Of a stretch of DNA of 64,000 bases, positions 49,256 to 57,779 are shown one piece after another. Location of the stretch: contig NZ_VZOW01000006.1 of the NCBI RefSeq assembly GCF_008801835.1, positions 1-64,000 on the forward strand, in the 5' to 3' direction. The stretch comes from Cupriavidus pauculus. Its GTDB lineage: Bacteria > Pseudomonadota > Gammaproteobacteria > Burkholderiales > Burkholderiaceae. Position numbers and translations under genes: made by a program. Under the pieces are notes generated by a model that worked only from the letters and a program-made list of their open reading frames with translations, was not told the DNA's origin and made no database searches. Within the stretch, counting starts at the first letter, position 1. Each line of letters starts with the position of its first letter.

Positions 49256-49413
49256 GGTCGTCCTTGATTCAATGGTGTATAAATAGGCCGCATGCGGCGC
49301 GGCGCCCGATTCTGAAGCCAATTTCCGGGGATTTTCCGGGAAATTTGGCAGATTCTGGCGCCTGGCCCGGCACTGCGCGCCCTCTTTTGGGAAAGCACGC
49401 GCGGAATGTCGGG

Positions 49414-49433
49414 TACTGTATAAAAAAACAGTA
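49414..49433. promoter_or_regulatory. LexA (SOS) box between recA and the response regulator
   Basis: TACTGTATAAAAAAACAGTA contains CTGT-N8-ACAG within symmetrical TA flanks, matching the proteobacterial SOS consensus. It lies 159 bases from the recA start and 68 bases from the divergent response-regulator start. It should repress recA and may also affect the divergent gene. Confidence 0.85.
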
Positions 49434-49500
49434 TGCTTGGCAAGCCCCACCGGTACCGCAACCGGCGGCCGGCAATGCCGGCCTAGGGTGGAGACAAATC

Positions 49501-50190
49501 ATGCGCATTCTGATCGCCGAAGATGACGATGTGCTGGCCGACGGCCTCACACGTTCATTGCGCCATTCCGGCTATGCCGTGGACCACGTCGCCAGCGGCG
49601 TCGAAGCCGATTCGGCATTGTCCACCCAAACCTTCGACCTGTTGATCCTGGACCTGGGCCTGCCGCGCATGCCCGGCCTGGAAGTGCTCAAGCGCCTGCG
49701 CGCGCGCGGCGCCAGCCTGCCGGTGCTGATCCTGACCGCCGCCGACGGCGTGGACGAACGGGTCAAGGGCCTGGACCTGGGCGCCGACGACTACATGGCC
49801 AAGCCGTTCGCGCTGTCCGAACTGGAGGCGCGCGTGCGTGCGCTGGTGCGGCGCGGCGCGGGCGGCGGCGCCACGCTGATGCGCCACGGGCCGCTGGCGT
49901 TCGACCAGGTGGGACGCATCGCCTATCTCAACGAGCAGATGCTCGATCTGTCGGCGCGCGAAATCGGCCTGCTGGAAATCCTGCTGACGCGCAGCGGCCG
50001 GCTGGTGTCGAAGGAACAGCTGGTCGACCATCTGTGCGAATGGGGCGAGGAGGTCAGCAACAACGCGATCGAGGTCTATGTGCACCGGCTGCGCAAGAAG
50101 ATCGAGGTGGGCGGCATCCGCATCGCCACCGTGCGCGGACTTGGCTACTGTCTCGAGAAAATCCAGCCCGCCCTGGCCGCGCAGGGCTGA
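49501..50190 (+). CDS. OmpR-family response regulator
   Basis: 229 residues. The receiver domain has Asp-Asp at 8-9, phospho-acceptor Asp51 in LLILDLGLP, Thr in ILTAADG and Lys in MAKPFAL. The winged-helix output domain contains LSAREIGLLEILL, SNNAIEVYVHRLRKKI and IRIATVRGLGYCLE. Paired with the kinase 12 bases downstream. Divergent from recA with an SOS box in the shared region. Confidence 0.92.
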   Translation: MRILIAEDDDVLADGLTRSLRHSGYAVDHVASGVEADSALSTQTFDLLILDLGLPRMPGLEVLKRLRARGASLPVLILTAADGVDERVKGLDLGADDYMAKPFALSELEARVRALVRRGAGGGATLMRHGPLAFDQVGRIAYLNEQMLDLSAREIGLLEILLTRSGRLVSKEQLVDHLCEWGEEVSNNAIEVYVHRLRKKIEVGGIRIATVRGLGYCLEKIQPALAAQG

Positions 50191-50202
50191 TCCGGAACCC
50201 CT

Positions 50203-51777
50203 ATGAGCCTGCTGCGATTGCCATGGCGACGCCATTCCGCCGCAGGCGCCCCGCGCCCGCCCGATCCGGTGCGACCCACGCTGGTGGACGCCGCTGCCGA
50301 GGACGCGGCGCTGGCCGACGCCCTGCCCCATCTCGAGGAAACTGCGGCCAACGCCGCGCCGCGTTCGCTGTTTGGCGAAATCCTCGACTGGATGCTGGCG
50401 CCGCTGCTGCTGCTATGGCCGATGAGCATCGCCGTGACCTATCTGGTCGCCAAGTCGATCGCCAATGGTCCCTTCGATCGTTCGCTGGAGGCCAGCGCGA
50501 TCGTGCTGTCGCAGCAGGTACGCGAGGTGAACGGCCGCGTCACGCTGCAGCTGCCGTTGTCCGCGCGCGAAATCCTGCGCGCCGATGAAACCGACAATAT
50601 CTATTACCAGGTGGTAGGCAAGCACGGCGAGTATGTGGCCGGCGACCATGACCTGGCGCTGCCGCCCGAGGACGAGCAAGGGCACGCGGGTCTGGTGTCG
50701 CTGCGCGACGATCGCGTGGCGGGCAACGATGTGCGGGTGGCCTATACCTATGTCAACCTGAAGAGCGTCGACGGCACGCAGCCGGTGCTGGTGCAGGTGG
50801 CCGAAACGCTGGACAAGCGCGCGCGGCTGGCCAACGAGATCATCAAGGGCGTGATCCTGCCGCAGTTCGTGATCCTGCCACTGGCGGTGGTGCTGGTATG
50901 GTTCGGTCTCACGCGCGGACTGGCTCCGCTTACCGCGATCCAGCAGCGCATCCGCGCGCGCAATCCCGGCGACACGAGCCCCATCGACGAACGCGCCGCA
51001 CCGCAGGAAATCACGCCGCTGGTGGCCTCGTTCAACAGCCTGCTTGCCCAGCTCGATCAATCGGTGCAGACGCAAAAGCGCTTCATCGCCGATGCCGCGC
51101 ACCAGATGAAGACGCCGCTGGCCGGTTTGCGAATGCAGGCCGAACTGGCGCAGCGCGAGCAATCGCCGGAGGAGTTGCGCCGCTCGCTGGCGCAGATTGC
51201 GGGCAGCTCCGAACGCACTGCGCATCTGGTGACGCAGCTACTGTCGTTGGCACGCATGGAAAACCTTGCCGGCGCGGACGGCATGACGCCGCTCGACCTG
51301 ACCGCACTGGCGCGCGACGTGGTCAAGGACTGGCTACCGCGAGCCTGGGCGCGCCAGATCGACCTGGGGCTGGAAGCCGACGATCATCCGGTGCGCGTCA
51401 TGGGCAGCCGGCTGATGCTGACCGAAATGCTCAACAACCTCGTCGACAACGCCATTCGCTACACGCCGGCCGGCGGCCACGCCACGGTGCGCGTGACGCG
51501 CGACGCGTTCGAGCCATTCGCCTATCTCGACGTGGAAGACACGGGGCCCGGCATCGCCCCGGGGGAGCGCGAACGCGTGATGGAACGCTTCTACCGCGTG
51601 CTGGGCACCAACACCGAAGGCAGCGGCCTGGGTCTGGCCATCGTGCGCGAGATCGTGCAGCAGCATGGCGGCGAAGTCAGCATCGAGGACCACGTCTACC
51701 AGGCGTCGCCGCGGCTGGCCGGCGCGCGTTTGCGCGTGACGCTGCGGCTGGCCGAAAGCGAAGCGGGCGCGTCATGA
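50203..51777 (+). CDS. Sensor histidine kinase (TctE-like)
   Basis: 524 residues. Two membrane helices bracket a periplasmic domain (about 64-245). A HAMP-like segment precedes the H-box RFIADAAHQMKTPLAGL (His300), then N-box NNLVDNAIRYTP, G1 DTGPGI and G2 GLGLAIV. The N-terminal 50 residues are Ala/Pro-rich. The sensor type is commonly found for carboxylate-responsive systems (TctE). The stop overlaps the next start (ATGA), so the DUF4212 gene is part of the operon. Confidence 0.9.
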   Translation: MSLLRLPWRRHSAAGAPRPPDPVRPTLVDAAAEDAALADALPHLEETAANAAPRSLFGEILDWMLAPLLLLWPMSIAVTYLVAKSIANGPFDRSLEASAIVLSQQVREVNGRVTLQLPLSAREILRADETDNIYYQVVGKHGEYVAGDHDLALPPEDEQGHAGLVSLRDDRVAGNDVRVAYTYVNLKSVDGTQPVLVQVAETLDKRARLANEIIKGVILPQFVILPLAVVLVWFGLTRGLAPLTAIQQRIRARNPGDTSPIDERAAPQEITPLVASFNSLLAQLDQSVQTQKRFIADAAHQMKTPLAGLRMQAELAQREQSPEELRRSLAQIAGSSERTAHLVTQLLSLARMENLAGADGMTPLDLTALARDVVKDWLPRAWARQIDLGLEADDHPVRVMGSRLMLTEMLNNLVDNAIRYTPAGGHATVRVTRDAFEPFAYLDVEDTGPGIAPGERERVMERFYRVLGTNTEGSGLGLAIVREIVQQHGGEVSIEDHVYQASPRLAGARLRVTLRLAESEAGAS

Positions 51778-52106
51778 AAAAATCGCCGCCCGACCGCATG
51801 ACGCCCGTGGAGCGGCGCGCATGGCATCACAACCTGCGCTGGATCGCAGCACTGCTGGTCGCGTGGTTCGCGGCGACCTTCGTCGTGAGCTGGTTCGCGC
51901 GTGAACTCGATTTCGATTTCCTTGGCTGGCCGTTTTCGTTCTGGATGGCGGCGCAGGGATCGTTGATCCTTTATGTACTGATGGCCGCGCTCTATGCCTG
52001 GCACATGAACCGCGCCGACGACGACCTCCACGCCGAGGAACTCGCGCAGGCCGGGAGCGCCGCAGCGGCGTCCGATTCTGACGATCGCGGTATGCCGTCT
52101 CTGTAA
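51774..52106 (+). CDS. DUF4212 protein (putative symporter small subunit)
   Basis: 110 residues with two membrane helices: WIAALLVAWFAATFVVSWFA and SFWMAAQGSLILYVLMAALYAWHMN. The pattern HHNLRWIAALLVAWF and LGWPFSFWMAAQGS is typical of DUF4212, which normally accompanies a large ActP-like sodium:solute symporter subunit (VC_2705 type). No such large subunit follows here. The start overlaps the kinase stop. Confidence 0.85.
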   Translation: MKKSPPDRMTPVERRAWHHNLRWIAALLVAWFAATFVVSWFARELDFDFLGWPFSFWMAAQGSLILYVLMAALYAWHMNRADDDLHAEELAQAGSAAAASDSDDRGMPSL

Positions 52107-52423
52107 GGGTTTGCCATCATCGCGCTACGCCATGCTGCATAGCGAGATCCGTGCAGCGCGCGTGTGAGCGCGCAAGTGGCTGCGACAGCATCGCGCCGCA
52201 ACAAAATTCCGGGCTCTATTGCGCTTTCGCCGCCTAGCGTATACCCCGACGATTTCCGCTTAATTTGCGGCTCATCTGTCAGAACTCAGTAAGTTTCGCC
52301 TCCCACAATCGTTGCAACCCTGCCAGATGGGTCGGTACGTGCACACGTATGACCTGCGGACGGGGACCTTTTCGACGGAAGACGCACAGACGCAACGATC
52401 CGGAAAACGGAGGAGACAACAAC
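52107..52423. other. Intergenic region between DUF4212 gene and MHS transporter
   Basis: 317 bases, no supported gene. A strong GGAGGA ribosome site lies at its 3' end before the ATG at 52424. The middle is AT-richer (around 52200-52310) and probably carries the transporter promoter, but no convincing box pair was seen. Confidence 0.5.
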
Positions 52424-54121
52424 ATGGCAAACGCGCATAACGTTGGAGCCGTGCCTGGCGGCACCGCTCACAATGCGCCGATGACGAAGGAAGAGAAAAA
52501 GGTCATTCTGGCCTCTTCCCTCGGCACGGTATTCGAGTGGTACGACTTTTACCTGTACGGTTCGCTGGCGGCAGTCATTGCCAAGCAGTTCTTTGCCGGC
52601 CTGGACCCGACCTCTGCATTCATCTTCGCGCTGCTGGCCTTCGCCGCGGGCTTTATCGTGCGTCCGTTCGGCGCACTGGTGTTCGGTCGCCTGGGCGACA
52701 TGATCGGTCGCAAGTACACCTTCCTGGTGACGATCCTGATCATGGGCTTTTCGACCTTCATCGTCGGCCTGCTGCCCGGCTATGCCACCATCGGCTGGGC
52801 CGCGCCGATCATCCTGATCCTGCTGCGCATGCTGCAGGGCCTGGCGCTCGGCGGCGAATACGGCGGCGCGGCAACGTATGTGGCCGAGCACGCCCCGCAC
52901 GGCAAGCGCGGCGCCTACACCGCGTGGATCCAGACCACCGCCACGCTGGGCCTGTTCCTCTCGCTGATCGTGATCCTGCTGTGCCGCGAGGCCACCGGCA
53001 CGAACTTCGAAGTATGGGGCTGGCGCATTCCGTTCCTGGTGTCGATCCTGCTGCTGGCCATGTCGGTGTACATCCGCCTGTCCATGAGCGAATCGCCGGC
53101 CTTCCAGAAGATGAAGGCCGAAGGCAAGACCTCCAAGGCACCGCTGACCGAGGCCTTCGGCCAATGGCGCAACCTGAAGATCGTGATCCTGGCGCTGGTC
53201 GGGCTGACCGCGGGCCAGGCGGTGGTCTGGTACACGGGTCAGTTCTACTCGCTGTTCTTCCTCACGCAGGTGCTCAAGGTGGACGCCAAGACGGCCAACC
53301 TACTGATCGCCGGCGCACTGGTGATCGGCACGCCGTTCTTCATCTTCTTCGGTTCGCTGTCGGACAAGATCGGCCGCAAGTGGATCATCATGCTGGGCTG
53401 CGCGCTGGCCGTGCTGACCTACTTCCCGCTGTTCAAGGCGCTCACCCACTACGCCAACCCGGCACTGGAACGCGCCCAGCAATCGGCGCAGATCGTCGTC
53501 ACAGCCGATCCGAAGACCTGCTCGTTCCAGGGCAGCCCGATCGCCCGGGAAATCGACTTCCGCAGCTCCTGCGATATCGTCAAGCGCACGCTGGCGCAGG
53601 CTTCGGCCAGCTATGAAGTCGTGGAGGCGCCGGCAGGCTCGGTGGCGTCGGTAAAGATCGGCGACAAGGAAATCAAGGCCTTCGACGCCGGCGTCGCCAA
53701 CGGCTCGTTCGACGACGCCAGCAAGAAGCAGATCGCCGAGTTCAAGAAAGCCGTCAGCAGCGAAATGACTTCGCACGGCTATCCGACCAAGGCCGACCCG
53801 GCGCAGATGAACACGATCATGGTGCTGGTGATCCTGGTCATCCTGGTGATCTACGTGACGATGGTCTACGGCCCGATCGCGGCCATGCTGGTGGAGATGT
53901 TCCCGACGCGCATCCGCTACTCGTCGATGTCCCTGCCGTACCACATCGGCAACGGCTGGTTCGGCGGCCTGCTGCCGACGATCTCGTTCGCACTGGTGGC
54001 CCAGAACGGAAACATCTACTACGGCCTCTGGTATCCGATCATCATCGCGGCCGCCACCTTCATCCTGGGTGCGCTGTTCATCCGCGAGACCAAGGATGTC
54101 GACATCTACGCCAACGACTAA
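52424..54121 (+). CDS. MHS-family MFS transporter with large soluble loop
   Basis: 565 residues. N-terminal SSLGTVFEWYDFYLYGSLA is the metabolite:H+ symporter (ProP-like) signature, followed by GRLGDMIGRKYTF and LQGLALGGEYGGAATYVAE. Between helices in the second half there is a hydrophilic segment of about 118 residues (about 345-463) that is absent from ordinary 430-residue members; it contains two Cys (TCSFQ and RSSCDI). This enlarged subgroup is known among Proteobacteria. Substrate is unknown, perhaps a carboxylate. It has its own terminator at 54208. Confidence 0.88.
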   Translation: MANAHNVGAVPGGTAHNAPMTKEEKKVILASSLGTVFEWYDFYLYGSLAAVIAKQFFAGLDPTSAFIFALLAFAAGFIVRPFGALVFGRLGDMIGRKYTFLVTILIMGFSTFIVGLLPGYATIGWAAPIILILLRMLQGLALGGEYGGAATYVAEHAPHGKRGAYTAWIQTTATLGLFLSLIVILLCREATGTNFEVWGWRIPFLVSILLLAMSVYIRLSMSESPAFQKMKAEGKTSKAPLTEAFGQWRNLKIVILALVGLTAGQAVVWYTGQFYSLFFLTQVLKVDAKTANLLIAGALVIGTPFFIFFGSLSDKIGRKWIIMLGCALAVLTYFPLFKALTHYANPALERAQQSAQIVVTADPKTCSFQGSPIAREIDFRSSCDIVKRTLAQASASYEVVEAPAGSVASVKIGDKEIKAFDAGVANGSFDDASKKQIAEFKKAVSSEMTSHGYPTKADPAQMNTIMVLVILVILVIYVTMVYGPIAAMLVEMFPTRIRYSSMSLPYHIGNGWFGGLLPTISFALVAQNGNIYYGLWYPIIIAAATFILGALFIRETKDVDIYAND

Positions 54122-54207
54122 CAGACTGACGTCTAGGCGGATATTTCACCGGAGGGACCGGTAGCCCTCGCTCAGGATGGCTGGCCAATCCGGCCGGCCG
54201 CCTTCCA

Positions 54208-54235
54208 GGCAGACCCGCGGGTCTGCCGTTTTTTT
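54208..54235 (+). terminator. Intrinsic terminator of the MHS transporter gene
   Basis: GGCAGACC and GGTCTGCC stem with a CGCG loop, followed by G and a run of seven T. It is 86 bases past the transporter stop. Confidence 0.85.
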
Positions 54236-54275
54236 GGGCAACTGCCGAAGCTTGCGGAAAGTTGTCACGAAGGTG

Positions 54276-54303
54276 TTGACAGGCCGCAAGACGCAGGTAT
54301 AAT
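54276..54303 (+). promoter_or_regulatory. Consensus sigma-70 promoter for tRNA-Met
   Basis: TTGACA (54276-54281) and TATAAT (54298-54303), both perfect, spaced 16 bases. It lies immediately upstream of the tRNA at 54317, as expected of a strong stable-RNA promoter. Transcription would begin just before the tRNA 5' end. Confidence 0.85.
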
Positions 54304-54316
54304 TGCGGTCTTCGTT

Positions 54317-54393
<77 letters not shown>

Positions 54394-54401
54394 TCTATTT
54401 G

Positions 54402-54436
54402 AAAAGCCGCAGTCCTTCACGGGATTGCGGCTTTTT
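54402..54436 (+). terminator. Intrinsic terminator after tRNA-Met
   Basis: AAAAGCCGCA and TGCGGCTTTT form a 10-bp stem over a 14-base loop, ending in a T run. It follows the CCA by 8 bases. Confidence 0.85.
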
Positions 54437-54635
54437 GCTTTGGGTCGGCCGGTTGCTATCTGGTGTCATCCTCGCCACGAGCGCACGCTCGCAGCGTATT
54501 CAGACACAAATCTTCAACAGGCGAAATTTCGGCGAAACACTCGGACCTTTCGCGGGGCATTTTCAGACCGTTTTGCAGCCTGCGCACCATCGAGGCTCCT
54601 ATGCTGCGGCTAGTTCGTTCTTACGGAGAATCGAA

Positions 54636-55256
54636 ATGCCCACTGCACTCGTCATCGATCCGCATCCCGCCATTTGCCGCGCCGTCAGCAGCGTGCTTGC
54701 CGACCACCTTGGCTTCGACGAAGTCCGCGTCGCCGAGAATGGCACGCGCGCGTTGCGGTCCATGCGCGAGCGGACTGCCGAGCTGGTCATGGTCGACCTG
54801 CAACTGCCGGACGTGCCCGGCGACGCAGTGCTCGAAGAGCTGGTCTCGACCTGCCCGGCCTCACGCATTCTCGTGCTGTCCGCGATGCCACACGTTGCGG
54901 AGCGCGCACTGCTGGGCGGCGCGCACGGCTTTGTCGACAAGGGCGCGGGGCTTGCCGGCCTGGCGGAGGCGGTGCGCGCCATCATGAGCGGTTATACGGT
55001 GTTTCCGCTGTCCACGTTGCCTCGACTGCGCCGGTCCGTCATGAATCCCGCCGATCCGACTCAGATCCTGAGCCGTCGGGAACTGACCGTGATGCGATTT
55101 CTGGCCGCCGGCCATTCCAACAAGGCCATCTCCGATGTGCTCGGCATCAGCAACAAGACCGTCAGCTCGCACAAGACCAGCATCATGGCCAAGCTCGGCT
55201 GCGAATCGTTGATCGACATGGCGGAGTTTGCGCGACGCCATCAGCTGGCGTGGTGA
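54636..55256 (+). CDS. LuxR/NarL-type response regulator
   Basis: 206 residues. Receiver domain with Asp9 (VIDPHP), phospho-acceptor Asp54 in LVMVDLQLPD and Lys in FVDKGAG; the output domain is a LuxR helix-turn-helix (ILSRRELTVMRFLAAGHSNKAISDVLGISNKTVSSHKTSIMAKLG quoted in parts, about residues 140-195). It resembles BvgA/UvrY-type regulators. No histidine kinase is adjacent. GGAGAA precedes the ATG; the longer upstream frame lacks similarity. Confidence 0.88.
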   Translation: MPTALVIDPHPAICRAVSSVLADHLGFDEVRVAENGTRALRSMRERTAELVMVDLQLPDVPGDAVLEELVSTCPASRILVLSAMPHVAERALLGGAHGFVDKGAGLAGLAEAVRAIMSGYTVFPLSTLPRLRRSVMNPADPTQILSRRELTVMRFLAAGHSNKAISDVLGISNKTVSSHKTSIMAKLGCESLIDMAEFARRHQLAW

Positions 55257-55368
55257 CGGCCCGCCGCCAGCGGACGACGCCATCGCCGCGAGCCGCAACG
55301 ATGGCGGGCTCGCCTTATCCGGCATAATCCAGCGAATCGCCGCCACCGGCGGCGGCACACTGGACTGG

Positions 55369-57036
55369 ATGAAGCAAATGAAGGCGCGCAGCACGCAGAC
55401 GTCGAACATCGATCGCGAGACAACGCCGCAGGAGACGCAATGCGACACGGATTGTCCGCTGCACTGGTTCGATGCGGATCGGGGCGCGTTCGACGATCTC
55501 GAGCGGCGCATCGCCGATCATCCCGCAGACTTTTTCGCCAGCGCCGATTACGACCCGGTGGGCGCGTGCGCCACGCGCGAAGCCGCGTTCGCGTCGGTGG
55601 ATCTGCCCGAGAATCCGACCTCGCCGCAGGTGCACGCCGATCATCTGCTGCACGACATCTTCCGCCATGTGATGCCGGTGGCGTCGCCCAGGTTCGTCGG
55701 TCATATGACTTCGTCGCTGCCGTCGTTCATGCCGGCACTGGCCAAGATTGCCGCGGCCCTGAATCAGAACGTGGTCAAGCTGGAAACGTCCGGCGCGCTG
55801 ACCGGGCTGGAGCGCCAGGTCATCGGCATGCTGCACAAGCTGGTCTTCGGGCAGGACGGCGATTTCTACGCGCGATGGCTGCATAGCGCGGAACACTCGC
55901 TTGGCGCCTTCTGCTCGGGCGGCACCACGGCCAATCTTGCCGCGCTGTGGGCCAGCCGCAATCACACGCTGCGCGCCCGCGACGGCTTCGCCGGCATCAA
56001 CGAGGCGGGCCTGGCGGCGGCGCTGCGCCATTACGGCTACGACGGCCTCGCCGTGGTGGTTTCCGAGCGCGGCCACTATTCGCTGCGCAAGGCCGCCGAC
56101 GTGCTTGGGATTGGCCGCGACAACCTGATCCCGGTCGGCGTCGACGCGGACGGCCGCATGCGTATCGACCTGCTGCGCGCGGCGCTGGACGACCTGCGCC
56201 GTCGCAACATCCGCCCGATGGCAATCGTCGGCATCGCCGGCACGACTGAAACCGGCGCGGTCGACCCGCTCGACCAGATCGCCGATGTCGCCCGCGAGGA
56301 AGGCTGCCATTTCCATGTCGACGCGGCCTGGGGCGGCGCCTCGTTGCTTTCCGAGCGCGAGCGCGGCCGCTTCGCCGGCATCGAGCGCGCCGATTCGGTC
56401 GTAATCGACGCCCACAAGCAGTTCTACGTGCCGATGGGCGCCGGCATGGTGCTGTTCCGCGATCCTGCCTGGACGCACGAGATCATCCAGCACGCCAACT
56501 ACATCGTGCGCAAGGGATCGGTCGATCTCGGACGGCACACGCTGGAAGGCTCGCGCGGCGCCGCGGCGCTCATGCTGTATGCGAATCTGCATCTGCTGGG
56601 CCGCAAGGGGCTAGCCCGGCTGATCGACACCGGCATCGACAACGCCAAGTTCTTTGCCGCGCTGATCGCACAGCAGCCCGATTTCGAACTCGACAGCGCG
56701 CCGCAGCTTTGCATCCTGACCTATCGATACGTGCCGGCAGCGGTGCGCGCCGCGTTGCCGCTCGCATCGGCGGCGAAGCGTGAGGCGCTGTTGCAGGCGC
56801 TGGACGCGCTGACCATCAGCATCCAGGAAATGCAGCGCGAGGCAGGACACTCGTTCGTGTCGCGCACCCAACTGACGTCCGCACAGTGGGATGGACGGGC
56901 GATCGCGGTGTTTCGCGTCGTGCTGGCCAATCCCGACACGACGCACGAGATCCTGCGCCATATCCTCGAAGAACAGCGCGAACTGGCGCCGCGCAGCCCG
57001 CATTTCGCGCCGTTGACGGCGCTGCTTGACGCCTGA
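55369..57036 (+). CDS. panP: PLP-dependent decarboxylase, PanP-like (putative aspartate 1-decarboxylase)
   Basis: 555 residues from this start, group II PLP decarboxylase. Conserved parts: FVGHMTSSLPSFMPALAK, GTTANLAALWASRNH, HVDAAWGGASLLSERER and the PLP lysine in IDAHKQFYVPMGAGMVLF (Lys350). It resembles PanP, proposed to make beta-alanine from aspartate in organisms lacking PanD. Glutamate-type substrates remain possible. The frame opens at 55228; ATGs at 55369 and 55378 are both plausible, with upstream codons appearing non-conserved. Confidence 0.8.
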   Translation: MKQMKARSTQTSNIDRETTPQETQCDTDCPLHWFDADRGAFDDLERRIADHPADFFASADYDPVGACATREAAFASVDLPENPTSPQVHADHLLHDIFRHVMPVASPRFVGHMTSSLPSFMPALAKIAAALNQNVVKLETSGALTGLERQVIGMLHKLVFGQDGDFYARWLHSAEHSLGAFCSGGTTANLAALWASRNHTLRARDGFAGINEAGLAAALRHYGYDGLAVVVSERGHYSLRKAADVLGIGRDNLIPVGVDADGRMRIDLLRAALDDLRRRNIRPMAIVGIAGTTETGAVDPLDQIADVAREEGCHFHVDAAWGGASLLSERERGRFAGIERADSVVIDAHKQFYVPMGAGMVLFRDPAWTHEIIQHANYIVRKGSVDLGRHTLEGSRGAAALMLYANLHLLGRKGLARLIDTGIDNAKFFAALIAQQPDFELDSAPQLCILTYRYVPAAVRAALPLASAAKREALLQALDALTISIQEMQREAGHSFVSRTQLTSAQWDGRAIAVFRVVLANPDTTHEILRHILEEQRELAPRSPHFAPLTALLDA

Positions 57037-57247
57037 CATGACCGGGCGCATCGACCCCGCCCCGTGCGCGTGCAAGCGCGGGCAACGGCCAAAGCCGCAA
57101 CACAAGGCACGAAAGATGACAATCGTGAAATCCTTAAAATCTTCGGCCGAAATTTGATCTAGGTTACGGTGTAGGCACTCTCTTGCGTGCCATGATGGGC
57201 AGCATGGCGTCAAAGATGCCGCCCGCTTTCAACCAGGAGATCGAACC

Positions 57248-57694
57248 ATGCCCCATATCATTCTTGCGACCGACGGTTCTGAATTCAGCGATGCCGCGGC
57301 GCGCTTCCTTGCCGATGGCAAGCTGCTGCAACCTGGTTTCATGGTGCATGTGGTGCACGTCTCGCCCGATGTCACCGGCCAGGTGCGCGCCTTCGTCAAC
57401 AAGGAGACTATCGATGCCTGGCACGCCGAGGGCAGCGAGAAAGCGATGGCGTCGGTCTGCACGATCCTGGAAGCGGCCCGTATTCCGTTCGAACGCCACG
57501 CCATGCATGGGTTTGCGTCGGAACGGATTCTCAATCACGCGAAGTCGATCGGAGCGAGCGCCATCGTGATGGGCACGCACGGACGCGGTACGTTTCTCGA
57601 TGCGGTGATCGGATCGGTGGCCGGACGTGTGCTGGCGCAAGCCAGCTGTCCGGTGATCCTAGTGAAGGCACCAAAGGCGGACAAACCCGCCTGA
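57248..57694 (+). CDS. uspA: Universal stress protein UspA family
   Basis: 148 residues, single Usp domain. Begins MPHIILATDGSEFSDAAARF; the ATP-type loop GTHGRGTFLDAVIGSVA fits G-2X-G-9X-G(S/T). An AGGAG-type ribosome site precedes the ATG. The protein is expected to bind ATP and respond to stress, in the cytoplasm. The 211-base gap upstream is AT-rich and probably has the promoter, not precisely placed. Confidence 0.92.
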   Translation: MPHIILATDGSEFSDAAARFLADGKLLQPGFMVHVVHVSPDVTGQVRAFVNKETIDAWHAEGSEKAMASVCTILEAARIPFERHAMHGFASERILNHAKSIGASAIVMGTHGRGTFLDAVIGSVAGRVLAQASCPVILVKAPKADKPA

Positions 57695-57779
57695 AACAGC
57701 AGAGCCACGCGACGCGGGCGCAGCGCGGCCCGATTTCATCCGATGCCGCGCGGCTGTCCCCTCGCTGGCGTGCGCTCGG

